DNA of 64,000 nucleotides from Streptomyces sp. SAI-127 (GCF_029894425.1 NZ_JARXYJ010000001.1:9754501-9818500), one strand, 5' to 3'; positions 34,674 to 43,447 are shown, counted from the stretch's first letter. The notes: a model not told the origin generated them from the sequence alone. Translations and numbers: made by a program.

Positions 34674-35369
34674 ATGGGTGGCAGGCGGGAAGAGATCCTG
34701 GACGCGGCACTGGACATCGCCGACGAGCGTGGCCTGGAGGCGCTGTCGATGCGCGCGCTGGCCGACCGGGTCGGTGTCACGCCGATGGCGCTGTACCGGC
34801 ACGTCAAGGACAAGGCGGCGCTGCTGGACGGCATGGTCGGACGCCTGCTGTCCGCGCTGTTGCCGTCGGACGCGGTGGAGAATCAGACCTGGGACGCACG
34901 GCTGAACTCCCTCGCGCACGCCTGCCGGAAGGTGACCCAGCGGCATCCCTGGGCCGCGCACCTGCTCTTCTCGCGCCCCGCCGTCACACCGGACGCCGTG
35001 CGTGCGGTGGACATCATCTACCTGGCCCTGATCGAGGCCGGGGTCCCGGACTCGGAGGTGCCCCGCCTGGAGCGGCTGATCAGCACCTTCGTCATCGGCT
35101 TCGCCACGTCCGAAGCCTCGGGCCGTTTCGCCCCCGGTGCCCTCGACCCACGCAGCCGCCGCGGTCAACTCCCGGACAGCGAACTCCCCGGCCACACCAG
35201 GCTCGGGCCCTGGCTGGACCTTCCCGTCGACTTCACCGCGGAGTTCGAGGCCGATCTGTCGGACATCCGGCGACTGGTGGAGGGGGCCGCGCGGGGGAGG
35301 GGTGAGGTGGGTGCGGCCGGTGGCAGGAGCGCCACGGAGGCTGTCGACCACTCCGCCCCGCCCGGCTGA
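34674..35369 (+). CDS. TetR-family regulator (TetR_C type)
   Basis: A 231-residue regulator divergent from the ABC exporter. The N-terminal DNA-binding domain is REEILDAALDIADERGLEAL, then SMRALADRVGVTPMALYRHV and KDKAALLDGM; the GVTPMALYRHVKDK motif is typical of the tetracycline-repressor subgroup. The ATG lies only two bases after the operator with no Shine-Dalgarno sequence, so the mRNA may be leaderless. The C-terminal 25 residues are low-complexity. It likely represses itself and the ABC genes. Confidence 0.9.
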   Translation: MGGRREEILDAALDIADERGLEALSMRALADRVGVTPMALYRHVKDKAALLDGMVGRLLSALLPSDAVENQTWDARLNSLAHACRKVTQRHPWAAHLLFSRPAVTPDAVRAVDIIYLALIEAGVPDSEVPRLERLISTFVIGFATSEASGRFAPGALDPRSRRGQLPDSELPGHTRLGPWLDLPVDFTAEFEADLSDIRRLVEGAARGRGEVGAAGGRSATEAVDHSAPPG

Positions 35370-35524
35370 GCGGTCTCCCCGTTCTCGCCGTCGCTGCCCT
35401 CCGCGACGAGGACGAGGGCAGGCAGAGATGCGAGTGTCGATCCGTTTCTGGCCCCCCTGAAGTTGATCCGCCTTGTGCCGCCGGTCTGCTGAAACAGCCG
35501 CCATGTCTGCCGTGACTGCGACGG

Positions 35525-35905
35525 ATGGATGGCCGAGGTCTTCCGCGCCCTCGCCCGCGATCGGGCGGCGGGCCACCGCTCCCGGGACGCCGGCACCGCC
35601 CGTTCTGTCGCCGGACGGTTCGCGAGCCGGCGTCGGGGGCAGCTTGTTCGCGCAGGTGGTCAGCGTGGATCTGTCCGAGCAGATGCTGCACGGGCCCTCG
35701 GCCGCTCAATCTTGTGACTGCGCGCCGATGCCAGCGCGCTGCCGCCTCTTTCCCACTGAGGCCGCCCCCCCGTGGCCCGGACGGTGTGCTGTTGTGGATC
35801 AACCAGCTCGGCGAGGATGGACCGCTACACCTGCCCGCCGACGATGTCGCAGCCGCGCTTCCCGGGCAGTGGCAGCCGGGGGCGTGTGACCGTCTGACGG
35901 CGGCT
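35525..35905 (+). pseudogene. Possible decayed methyltransferase gene in a 640-bp gap
   Basis: Between the TetR stop (35369) and the next terminator (35937) no intact gene is seen. Two frames carry protein-like pieces: MAEVFRALARDR followed by about 40 residues, and LFAQVVSVDLSEQMLHG, which resembles methyltransferase motif I and the following GVDLSEQML strand. A later piece LLWINQLGEDGPLHLPADDV also reads like protein. Frames change twice, so this is probably gene debris. Evidence is weak. Confidence 0.3.
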
Positions 35906-35936
35906 TTTCTCTCCGTTGTTCCGGCCGGTGCGGTGT

Positions 35937-35991
35937 GCGCAAACGCCTGGGGCGCCACCCCATCGTCTCGGGACGCCCCAGGCGTTTGCGC
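35937..35991 (-). terminator. 18-bp perfect hairpin after the DUF4396 gene
   Basis: GCGCAAACGCCTGGGGCG and CGCCCCAGGCGTTTGCGC are exact inverted arms around a 19-base loop, 16 bases beyond the stop at 36007. Confidence 0.85.
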
Positions 35992-36006
35992 CGGTCCGGT
36001 TGATGG

Positions 36007-36504
36007 TCAGTGGTAGGCGTGGACGACCGCGTGCCCCTTGCCCCGGCCGATCATCCACTTGTTGACCGGTGTGGTGATCAGGAAGGCGACCGCGAAGCCG
36101 CCGAGCAGGGCGGACCAGAACAGTCCGTCGGACAGCTCGGCGTCCATCGCGCCCGGGGTGAAGGCGATGATCGCGTTGTCGACCAGCTCCATGACGGCGA
36201 TGGAGACGGTGTCGGCCGCGAGCGCGACCTTGATGGCGGTCTTGAGGTCCAGGCCGGCCCGGCGCACCGCGAAGAGCGTGAAGGAGTAGCCGAAGAGGAA
36301 CGCCAGCGCGATCGCCAGGACCATCGTGGGTACGTTGCCCCACAGCAGGGCGGTGCCGATGGCCATGCCGAGGATTTCGCCGATGGCGCAGCCGGTCAGG
36401 CAGTGCAGCGTCGCCTTCACGGCCGTTCCCCAGGATGCCCCCGCGTGCCCGCCGTGCTCGGCGTGGCCCTCGTGAGTGGTGTGGTCGTGAGCGGTGTGGT
36501 CCAT
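36007..36504 (-). CDS. DUF4396 membrane protein with His-rich N-terminus (copper-box controlled)
   Basis: A 165-residue integral membrane protein. The first 27 residues are a metal-binding tail with ten His and acidic residues (MDHTAHDHTTHEGHAEHGGH). Four hydrophobic segments follow, starting with ATLHCLTGCAIGEILGM, whose CxxxC inside a helix is the DUF4396 hallmark. The helix VALAADTVSIAVMELVDNAI carries acidic residues that may coordinate cations. GGGGAAGAGG precedes the ATG at 36504. A CsoR-type palindrome lies 61 bases before the start. A copper or heavy-metal transport or buffering role is inferred from the box and tail; biochemical function is unknown. Confidence 0.85.
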   Translation of the reverse strand: MDHTAHDHTTHEGHAEHGGHAGASWGTAVKATLHCLTGCAIGEILGMAIGTALLWGNVPTMVLAIALAFLFGYSFTLFAVRRAGLDLKTAIKVALAADTVSIAVMELVDNAIIAFTPGAMDAELSDGLFWSALLGGFAVAFLITTPVNKWMIGRGKGHAVVHAYH

Positions 36505-36564
36505 GACCTCTTCCCCATTCTCATCCAGTGTGGCCCGTGCCCGAGCCCCACACCACGGAACCAT

Positions 36565-36581
36565 ATACCCCCCAGGGGTAT
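36565..36581. promoter_or_regulatory. CsoR-type copper operator 1
   Basis: ATACCCCCCAGGGGTAT, a TACCCC/GGGGTA palindrome, 61 bases upstream of the DUF4396 start. It matches two other copies in this window (41137 and 45882). CsoR binds such sites and releases them when it binds Cu(I). Confidence 0.85.
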
Positions 36582-36615
36582 TTAGCCAGGCGTGCGTCGT
36601 TCATGCGCAGACGTG

Positions 36616-38049
36616 TCAGTGCACGTGCGGGCCCCCGGTCATCTGCGGCTTGCCACGGGGTACGAGTCCCAGTGCCACCGCGGCGCTCACCGCCGCCGCG
36701 AGTGCGCAGACGGTGAAGGCGTTCGTGAATCCGTCTATGGAGCCGGACTCGATGCCCGAGGCGGCGACCGTGGAGACGACCGCCACGCCGATCGAGCCGC
36801 CCACCTCGTGGAAGGTGTTGACGACGCCGGAGGCGAGGCCCGCCTCGTGGTGTTCGATCATGCCCAGCGCGGTGGTGGTGGCGGTGACGAAGACCGTGCC
36901 GAGGCCGAAGGTTGCCACGACGAAGGCGGGCAGCAGGCCCGCGTACACGCTGCTGTCGGCGGTCAGCCGGGTCAGCGGCAGGGATCCGGCGGCGGCGATC
37001 GCCATGCCGGTCGCGGCGACGGTTCGGCTGCCGACGCGGCCGAGGAGCCGGGAGGCGAGGTGGGCGCCGAGGCCGGTGGCCACGGCCACCGGCAGGAACA
37101 GCAGGCCGGTCTTCAGCGGGCTGAGGCCCTGGACGTGCTGGAGGTAGACCGAGCCGAGGAAGAAGTAGGCGATCAGCAGCGCGGTCGCGATCAGCATCAG
37201 GAACGCTCCCGCGAGCACCGGGCGCCGGGTGAACATCCTCAGGTCCATCAGCGGGGCCTGGGCGGCCCGTTCGACCGCGGCGAATCCTGCGTACAGCGCC
37301 ACCGCGGCGGCCAGCGGCAGCAGTGTGGCTGCGTCGGACCAGCCGGAGTCGCCCGCCTCCACCAGGCCGTAGATGAGCAGGCCGGTGCCCGCGGTGACCA
37401 GCAGTGCGCCGGGCAGGTCGAGCCGGGCCGGCTGCGGGGCGCGGGCGGGGACGAGCGCGGGCAGGGCGGCGAGAACAGCGATGCCGATCGGGACGTTGAT
37501 GAAGAAGACCCACTGCCAGCCGGGACCGTCGGTGAGCGCGCCCCCGATCAGGACGCCGGCCGCCGAGCCGGAGGCGCCGATCGCGGCCCACACGCCCAGT
37601 GCCTTGTTGCGCTCGGGGCCGTGGAAAGTGGTGGTGACGATCGAGAGCGCCGCCGGGGAGAGCAGGGCGGCCCCGACGCCCTGGGCGATCCGCCCGCCCA
37701 GGAGCACGGCGGCGCCGCCGGCGAGTCCGGTGACCAGCGAGGCGGCGGTGAAGACGGCGAGTCCGGCGAGGAGGGTGCGGCGAGCGCCGAGGGCGTCGGC
37801 GAGGCGTCCGCCGAGCAGCATCAGCCCGCCGAAGCACAGGGTGTACGCGGTGACCGTCCAGGTCAGTGTCGCCCGGTCGAGGTGGAGGTCGGAGGCCATG
37901 TCGGGCAGCGCGACGTTCACCACGGTGACGTCGAGGATCAGCATGAACTGCGCGACGCAGATGAGGGCCAGCGCCGCCCAGCGGCGTGGGTCGGCCGACG
38001 GGTGGTGATCTACCGGTGCGTGGTGTGCGGCGCTCGCGGAATGTGTCAT
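36616..38049 (-). CDS. MFS transporter, DHA2 (EmrB/QacA-like)
   Basis: A 477-residue, 14-helix exporter. The first helix is WAALALICVAQFMLILDVTVVNVALPDM, a strong DHA2 marker (LDxTVVNVALP). Motif A is GRLADALGARRTLL, and motif C-like IGASGSAAGVLIGGAL lies in TM5. AAGGA precedes the ATG at 38049; a longer in-frame start enters the TetR promoter. It is divergent from a TetR gene whose ACTGAACTG/CAGTTCAGT arms flank the gap. It ends in HVH and lies upstream of the copper box of the DUF4396 gene, but its own promoter has no such box. Confidence 0.92.
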   Translation of the reverse strand: MTHSASAAHHAPVDHHPSADPRRWAALALICVAQFMLILDVTVVNVALPDMASDLHLDRATLTWTVTAYTLCFGGLMLLGGRLADALGARRTLLAGLAVFTAASLVTGLAGGAAVLLGGRIAQGVGAALLSPAALSIVTTTFHGPERNKALGVWAAIGASGSAAGVLIGGALTDGPGWQWVFFINVPIGIAVLAALPALVPARAPQPARLDLPGALLVTAGTGLLIYGLVEAGDSGWSDAATLLPLAAAVALYAGFAAVERAAQAPLMDLRMFTRRPVLAGAFLMLIATALLIAYFFLGSVYLQHVQGLSPLKTGLLFLPVAVATGLGAHLASRLLGRVGSRTVAATGMAIAAAGSLPLTRLTADSSVYAGLLPAFVVATFGLGTVFVTATTTALGMIEHHEAGLASGVVNTFHEVGGSIGVAVVSTVAASGIESGSIDGFTNAFTVCALAAAVSAAVALGLVPRGKPQMTGGPHVH

Positions 38050-38182
38050 GACGGGTCCTTGTCGCGAGGGGCGGAATGGAGAGGTCGGCATGGTGGTGAA
38101 GGCCGGCGCGGCGGCGAACGCCGAGCACGGTGACACCCACCCCATGGCCATGGGCGCGGGCAGAGGCAGTTGCCCGCCCACA

Positions 38183-38230
38183 ACTGAACTGTACGGCTCA
38201 GTACATATGAACTCAACTGTTCAGTTCAGT
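38183..38230. promoter_or_regulatory. Inverted repeat operator between DHA2 pump and TetR
   Basis: ACTGAACTG (38183) and CAGTTCAGT (38222) are 9-bp perfect inverted arms 30 bases apart; extra half-sites (CAACTGTTCAG) lie between. The site lies just upstream of the TetR start. Confidence 0.65.
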
Positions 38231-38249
38231 CGGTTGCTACGATCGGCCC

Positions 38250-38900
38250 ATGAATGTGGACAGCGTCAAACAGCCCCCCAGCGGCCCCCGGGCGGAGCAG
38301 AAGCGGCAGGCCATCGTCCGGGCAGCGCGCGAACTGTTCCTGCGGGAGGGCTTCGGCGTTGGTATGGACGCCATCGCCGCCGAGGCGAACGTGTCCAAGG
38401 TGACCGTCTACAACCACTTCGGCAGCAAGGAAGCGCTGTTCACCGCGGTCATCACGAGCGCGCTCGACGAACCCCTGGGCCACGCCTCCTCGGCCGCGCT
38501 CGAAGGGCTGCCCGAGGCGGAGGACCTGCGCTCCGCACTCCTGGACACGGCCCGAACGTGGGTGCACGCCGTCAGGACCAACCAGGACGTCATCGCCCTG
38601 CGCAACCTGGTCGCCGCCGAACAGCACCGCTTCCCCGAACTCGGCCGCGCCTGGCAGGGCCGGGGTCCCGAGGGCCACCATCCGGCCGTCGCCGGCGCCC
38701 TCCGCGAGCTCGCGGATCAGGGCCGGCTGGTCATCCCCGACCTGGAGACCGCGATCACCCAGCTGTACGCGCTGCTGGTCTTTCCCCACATGGTCTTCAG
38801 TACTTACGGCACGCAAGTGGACGAGAGTCTCGCCGACCGCCTCATCGTCAGCGGGGTGGACATGTTCCTCAGCTACTACGGTCCGGGGCGGGGCCGCTGA
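38250..38900 (+). CDS. TetR/AcrR-family regulator of the DHA2 pump
   Basis: A 216-residue regulator. AEQKRQAIVRAARELFLREG leads into the helix-turn-helix GMDAIAAEANVSKVTVYNHF and GSKEALFTAV. The C-terminal domain resembles the TetR_C_7/AefR-like group. It faces the DHA2 pump over 200 bp holding 9-bp inverted arms, so it probably represses the pump and itself. The ATG overlaps no other gene. Confidence 0.92.
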   Translation: MNVDSVKQPPSGPRAEQKRQAIVRAARELFLREGFGVGMDAIAAEANVSKVTVYNHFGSKEALFTAVITSALDEPLGHASSAALEGLPEAEDLRSALLDTARTWVHAVRTNQDVIALRNLVAAEQHRFPELGRAWQGRGPEGHHPAVAGALRELADQGRLVIPDLETAITQLYALLVFPHMVFSTYGTQVDESLADRLIVSGVDMFLSYYGPGRGR

Positions 38901-38928
38901 GCCCCGCCACGGACCGGCAACTGCAGGC

Positions 38929-40569
38929 TCAGGCCCCGTAGGCCACGACCGCCATCATCCCGGCCTCACCGTGGTAGGCGTTGTGGCAGTGCAGCATCCA
39001 CTGGCCGGGATTGTCCGCGTCGAAGACGACCGACACCGACTTCCTGGGCAGCACGATGGTGGTGTCCTTGCGCGGACCGGTGCTGCCGAGCTGGTAGGTG
39101 TGGCCGTGCAGATGCATCGGATGCCACATGTCGCTCGTGTTGACGAAGTCGAGCCGGACCCGCTCGCCCTCCTCGACGAGCAGCGGGTTCGCGGTCGGAT
39201 CGGCCATGTCGTACCGCCTGCCGTCGATGGACCAGTCGTACTTCGCCATGCTGCCGGTCAGTTCGATGCGGTGGACCCGGCCCGCCTTCTTCTCGTCCAG
39301 CCGTACGTCGTCGGCCGCATGCAGCTGCGCAGCGGTCACGATCACACCGTCCAGCTCGGCCGGTCGCACGGTCGGCTTCGGCGCGCTTCCCGACCCGGTG
39401 CGCACCAGGGCCATGCCGCTCGCGTTTTTGCCCTCGGCGAGCGCGACGAGCGGGAAGACGCCGTCGCCGAGGGTGACCAGGACGTCGTACCGCTCGCCCA
39501 TGCCGATCAGCAGCGAGTCGGCCTGCTGGTGCTCCACGGGAAAGCCGTCGGTGTGGGTGACGGTCAGCTGGTGGCCACCGAGCGCCACCCGGTAGGCGGT
39601 GTCGGCGCCCGCGTTGATGATGCGGAGACGGACGCGCCTGCCCGGCTTGCCGGTGTAGACGGCCGGGGCGGCCGGCACCCGCCCGTTGATCAGGTGGTAG
39701 GGGTACTCGACGTCCCCGGCGTCGCCGCCGAGCAGTTCACTGGTGGCGCCCATGAGCATGAACCTCATCGACATACCATCCTCGGCGGAGGCGGACGGCG
39801 AGGACGTCGTGGCGTCCATGCCGGCGCCGCCCATGTCCATTCCGCCCATGTGTCCCATGTCGTGACCGGACGAGCCGGCCGACGCGGAGGGGGTGGATGC
39901 GTCGCCTGAACCGCCCATGTCCATGGCGCCCATGCCCTGCCTGAGTTCGGCGAAGGCTTCGTCGGGGGTGCCGGTCACGCCGTCCAGCCAGTCGTCGAGG
40001 ACGACGACCCACTCGTCGTCGTACCCCAGCGGCTCCCCGGGGTCCTCGACGATCAGCGGCGCGTACAGGCCGCGGTCGAGCTGGACGCCGACGTGCGGGT
40101 GGGAGAAGTACGTGCCGGGCGCGTCGGCGATGAACCGGTACGTGAAGGCGGACCCGGCCCGCACCCCGGTCTGGGTGAGGGGCGGTACACCGTCCATGTC
40201 GCTGCGCAGTGCGATGCCGTGCCAGTGGAGGGAGGTCGTGGTCTGGCCGGGCAACTGGTTGGACAGTTCGGCGGCGAGGGTGTCGCCGGCCGAGATCCGG
40301 ATCTCCTTACCGGGAGCCCGGCCGCTGAAGGCCCAGGACTTGGCCGTGATGCCGGCGCCCAGGTCGAGCGTTGCGGGAGCGGCCGTCAGGTTGAGGCGGT
40401 GCACCCTGCCCGTACTGGTCCGCTTCTTCTCGGTGCGGGCGACCTGCGAACCGGACGGGCTGAGCAGGGCGGGGCTGTTGGAGGTGTCGCTGCTGCAGGC
40501 GGCGAGCAGGCCGGTACCGGCCGCGCCCAGTCCGGCGAGCAGGACGGAGCGACGGTTGATGCTGTTCAC
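38929..40569 (-). CDS. Multicopper oxidase, Tat-exported lipoprotein with Met/His-rich insert
   Basis: A 546-residue CueO/laccase-like oxidase that probably oxidises Cu(I) outside the membrane. The N-terminus has a twin-arginine (NRRSVLLAGLGAAG) and a lipobox LAAC (Cys 25). Copper sites: HWHG (115-118), HPH (157-159), HPMHLHGH, and HCHNAYHGEAGM (Cys 528, His 533, Met 538 form the type 1 site). An insert of about 80 residues at roughly 208-285 is rich in Met, Gly and His (GMGAMDMGG, HDMGHMGGMDMGG), as in copper-tolerance oxidases. GAGGAT precedes the GTG start. No copper box is directly upstream; the small exported gene 95 bp upstream has one, so co-transcription is likely. Confidence 0.94.
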   Translation of the reverse strand: MNSINRRSVLLAGLGAAGTGLLAACSSDTSNSPALLSPSGSQVARTEKKRTSTGRVHRLNLTAAPATLDLGAGITAKSWAFSGRAPGKEIRISAGDTLAAELSNQLPGQTTTSLHWHGIALRSDMDGVPPLTQTGVRAGSAFTYRFIADAPGTYFSHPHVGVQLDRGLYAPLIVEDPGEPLGYDDEWVVVLDDWLDGVTGTPDEAFAELRQGMGAMDMGGSGDASTPSASAGSSGHDMGHMGGMDMGGAGMDATTSSPSASAEDGMSMRFMLMGATSELLGGDAGDVEYPYHLINGRVPAAPAVYTGKPGRRVRLRIINAGADTAYRVALGGHQLTVTHTDGFPVEHQQADSLLIGMGERYDVLVTLGDGVFPLVALAEGKNASGMALVRTGSGSAPKPTVRPAELDGVIVTAAQLHAADDVRLDEKKAGRVHRIELTGSMAKYDWSIDGRRYDMADPTANPLLVEEGERVRLDFVNTSDMWHPMHLHGHTYQLGSTGPRKDTTIVLPRKSVSVVFDADNPGQWMLHCHNAYHGEAGMMAVVAYGA

Positions 40570-40664
40570 GAATGGATCCTCTTCTCGATGCGCGAAAGGC
40601 GTTCGGGGTGGTCCGGACACGGCTCGCCGGCGTCGCCGGGACGCGGGAAGCCGTGGGACGCGGC

Positions 40665-41096
40665 CTATATGCGCAGCAGAGAAATGAGAGACAGGTCGGG
40701 TGGCGCACGACTCACCGACCGTGCGGCGTCCACGCCCGCGTGCACGGCGACGGGAACCGAGAAGGCGGGGGCCGGTGACTCGGGCGGGGCCGTGAGCTGT
40801 ACGACGTGGACACCGGCAGCGGTGCACAGCTGCATCGCCATGGAAGGACAGGCAGCGCCGTCCGAACCGTGCACGACGGCGCCGGCTGCGGCTGGTGAGC
40901 CCGTGTGGGAGTGGGCGGCGGGAAGTGAGGGAGATCCCGGCATGGTGTGTGCCGCGGATGCCGACATCGTGGTGACCGGTGCGTCGGGCAGCTCGTGGTG
41001 CAGTAGTACGGCGAGCACCGCGCACAGCGTGACGAGCAGCCCGCGTGTCCAGCGGGCGGCACCGCCGAACCGGGGCAGCGGCTCTCCTACCGTCAT
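40665..41096 (-). CDS. Small exported protein with C-terminal LSLLRI (DUF6153-like), copper-box controlled
   Basis: A 143-residue protein. One hydrophobic segment (WTRGLLVTLCAVLAVLLHHEL) serves as signal or anchor, followed by a His/Met/Cys-containing outer part (AAHTMPGSPSLPAAHSHTGS, ACPSMAMQLC) and the end DLSLISLLRI. The start at 41096 is used because upstream ATGs lie within or before the CsoR-type box at 41137, from which transcription must begin. The multicopper oxidase gene follows 95 bp downstream. Extracellular metal binding is inferred from composition and context. Family function is unknown. Confidence 0.78.
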   Translation of the reverse strand: MTVGEPLPRFGGAARWTRGLLVTLCAVLAVLLHHELPDAPVTTMSASAAHTMPGSPSLPAAHSHTGSPAAAGAVVHGSDGAACPSMAMQLCTAAGVHVVQLTAPPESPAPAFSVPVAVHAGVDAARSVSRAPPDLSLISLLRI

Positions 41097-41136
41097 CACG
41101 AGGCGTCCGTACTCTCTGCAAGCGAGGAAGGCCACC

Positions 41137-41153
41137 ATACCCCGTACGGGTAT
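41137..41153. promoter_or_regulatory. CsoR-type copper operator 2
   Basis: ATACCCCGTACGGGTAT, a perfect 17-bp palindrome except the central base, 41 bases upstream of the small exported gene that precedes the multicopper oxidase. It matches the copies at 36565 and 45882. Confidence 0.82.
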
Positions 41154-41279
41154 AAGTGCCGTGTCGGTCTCCATGAGGTCCGCCCTCCGGGGCGCGACGT
41201 GCCATGGGTAGGCTGAGATGACCAGGGACAACCATCAGCGCCTGCACCGGGCGTCGGACATGGCGGTAGGGGCGGGCCT

Positions 41280-41705
41280 GTGAGCGGCGGTATGAAGGCG
41301 AGCGGCGTCGCCGCACGTCTTGTCCTGCTGGCCCTGCTGTTGCTCGGCGTCGGCGTGCTGCACACACTGAGCCACGCGGGAGCGCATGGCGGCGTCTCGG
41401 CACCCATCGCGGTCACGGACTCTCACGAGGCGTATCCCGTCGGCGCTGACGAAGCCGGTGCTGTGCACTTGCTGGATGTGGCCCACGTGAGCGTGGAGCA
41501 GCAGGAGCGAGGGCACCGGGCACATGTCGAAGCGACGGACGTGTCCGACTGCTTCGCGCTGATCCCGGGTGAAGCATGGCTGGCCCCGCCACCCTGCACG
41601 GCCGTGTCGAGCGGCGCCACGGATCTCGCTGCGTCCACCGCCGGTGCGGTCCAGGACTTTGGCGGGGGTCCCGCACGGGCGCAGCTGTCGGTACTGCGGA
41701 TCTAG
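41280..41705 (+). CDS. Small exported protein with C-terminal LSVLRI (DUF6153-like)
   Basis: A 141-residue protein built like the gene at 40665 on the other strand: basic N-terminus, one hydrophobic segment (LVLLALLLLGVGVLHTLSHA), a polar outer part with scattered His and two Cys, and the end QLSVLRI. The two genes are divergent around a CsoR-type box, so both may respond to copper. The start is a GTG; an in-frame ATG four codons later is possible. No enzyme motif is visible. Confidence 0.72.
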   Translation: MSGGMKASGVAARLVLLALLLLGVGVLHTLSHAGAHGGVSAPIAVTDSHEAYPVGADEAGAVHLLDVAHVSVEQQERGHRAHVEATDVSDCFALIPGEAWLAPPPCTAVSSGATDLAASTAGAVQDFGGGPARAQLSVLRI

Positions 41706-41820
41706 GCCGACGGTGACCTGACGCACGCACACCAGGAGGTGTCGTGCCGGCGGACCGCGCCTTCCTGGCTCGGCCGCCCATTCACCGTCCACGCTCCGAG
41801 GGGCCGATCCGCGTACCCGC

Positions 41821-42687
41821 GTGCGGCCCGCGCTGAAAGGCGTCCACTTGTCCCAGCACCATCTCGCCCACCGCACCTACGCACCTTCACCGAGTCGGGC
41901 CACGCATGCACGCGAACCGTACGACCCAGGGCCCGGGCAGCAGGCCGTCACCGCGCGCGACTCCGGTGGACCCCTGACCGAGCCGGACCGGTCGCCGGGC
42001 CGTGCCGAGCGGCGGCGGGGTCGCCGTCGTGCCCCGAAGCGCACGCCCCTGCTCGGCAGCTACCTCGGTTACGCCGCCACGTTCGTCGGCGCCGGACTCA
42101 TCAGCGGCGCCATCGTGCACCATCCGCTGGATCCCGCCCGCTACACGCTCATTGCCGTCGTCGGCGCGGCGGTATTCCTCTTCGCCACCGTGCTCAACGA
42201 GTTCGTCCTCACCAAGCGGCGGCCCGCGGCGACCAGGGTGCTGGGCATCGTCACCGCGTCGCTCGCCCTGTCGTTCGGCATCGGCATGCTCAGCGGCGGA
42301 CTGCAGCACTTCGAGGACTTTCCCGAACGCGCCGCGATGCTGATCCCCTTCGGACTGGCCCTCTCCTTCGTGGCGTACGTGCTCCGGCACGAGCCCGCCC
42401 GCTGGCGCAGCATCCTGGGCCCGGCGGGCATCCTGGTTCTTCTCACCGCCGCCCTCGCCTTCGTCGGCCTGCGCGGCATCGCCGACGGCATGGCCGCCGA
42501 GTCGGGCGGCGGCGGGCACAGCCACGGCGACGAGCCCGCCGGAGAGGCACAGACACCGGAGCAGGCGAATCCGGGCCACGACCATGACAGGAACAGCGGG
42601 ACTCCGGCCTCCGCGGATCCTGAGGGGACCGCAGCTCCTGTCGAGAGTGAGGAGGCGGGGCACGCCGACGACTCACACAGCCACTGA
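41821..42687 (+). CDS. Predicted membrane protein with His-rich C-terminal tail
   Basis: A 288-residue protein of no recognised function. About 75 polar N-terminal residues precede five hydrophobic segments (SYLGYAATFVGAGLISGAIV, YTLIAVVGAAVFLFATVLNEF, VLGIVTASLALSFGIGML, AAMLIPFGLALSFVAYVL, ILGPAGILVLLTAALAFVGL). The last 70 residues are a His/Asp/Glu tail (HSHGDEP, NPGHDHDRNS, HADDSHSH) typical of metal-binding extensions. The start is uncertain: a TTG at 41848 with GAAAGG seven bases upstream may be the true one. Its place in the copper region suggests metal trafficking. Confidence 0.75.
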   Translation: MRPALKGVHLSQHHLAHRTYAPSPSRATHAREPYDPGPGQQAVTARDSGGPLTEPDRSPGRAERRRGRRRAPKRTPLLGSYLGYAATFVGAGLISGAIVHHPLDPARYTLIAVVGAAVFLFATVLNEFVLTKRRPAATRVLGIVTASLALSFGIGMLSGGLQHFEDFPERAAMLIPFGLALSFVAYVLRHEPARWRSILGPAGILVLLTAALAFVGLRGIADGMAAESGGGGHSHGDEPAGEAQTPEQANPGHDHDRNSGTPASADPEGTAAPVESEEAGHADDSHSH

Positions 42688-42739
42688 AGCCGGGGGGGTG
42701 AGCCTTGGTGGCCGTCCCGGGAGCTTGGTGCCGGCGCGC

Positions 42740-43417
42740 TTACGGACGGGCAGAGTGACCGCCGTGGCCGGGGTGGTGCCCAGGGTGGTGCTGCGCATGC
42801 ACCGTGGCGTCGGTGCGTCGGGGACTGTCCGATGAGCCGGCGCCACCCGGCCGCACCCCGGTGAGGGTGAGGGCGACGAGCCGGTGCACCGCGGCCTCGG
42901 ACGGCAGGTCGCCGGCCGCGGTGAGGGCGTGCAGGCAGTAGCTCGCGAGTTCGCCGGGAGCGATGTCGTCCCGTACGTCGCCGGTCTGTACACCGTCGGC
43001 CAGCAGGTCCTCGACCATGCCGTGAAGTCGCTGCTGTGCCTGGTTGACCTGGCGGTCACGGTGCAGGAACGCCGCCACATCGCCGTCATGGTGCTGCCGG
43101 GACACGCGGGAGATGAGGGCGAACGCCCGCAGCACCGCCTTCAGACGCGCTCCGGCACCGTCGGTCCGGTCCCGGACTGCGGCCAGGTGGTCGAGGTGGT
43201 GGGTGATCTGCTGCTCGTGCCAGGCGAGGAGGATCGACTCGACGTCCGGAAAGTACTTGTACAGCGTCGCGCGCCCGATCCCGGAGTCCTTCGCGATCCG
43301 CGACATCGTCACCGACGTCAGCCCGTGCTCGGCGACCAGCGCCGCGGTGGTTTCCAGGACCGCCTTGCGTACGGCGGCGCGGTGCGCGTCGATCGTCTCG
43401 TTCCAGAGCTTGGGCAC
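42740..43417 (-). CDS. TetR-family regulator with His-rich C-terminus
   Basis: A 225-residue regulator. The DNA-binding domain is AAVRKAVLETTAALVAEHGL, then SVTMSRIAKDSGIGRATLYK and YFPDVESILLAW, typical of TetR. The C-terminus ends HAQHHPGHHPGHGGHSARP, a His-rich tail that is unusual for the family and could bind metal or reflect recruitment to the metal region. GTG start; it faces a methyltransferase gene across 120 bp holding a GAGACA/TGTCTC palindrome over a -35, so that gene is the probable target. Confidence 0.9.
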   Translation of the reverse strand: MPKLWNETIDAHRAAVRKAVLETTAALVAEHGLTSVTMSRIAKDSGIGRATLYKYFPDVESILLAWHEQQITHHLDHLAAVRDRTDGAGARLKAVLRAFALISRVSRQHHDGDVAAFLHRDRQVNQAQQRLHGMVEDLLADGVQTGDVRDDIAPGELASYCLHALTAAGDLPSEAAVHRLVALTLTGVRPGGAGSSDSPRRTDATVHAQHHPGHHPGHGGHSARP

Positions 43418-43447
43418 GGCCCCAGCATACGATCCGGCGATGCCGTG

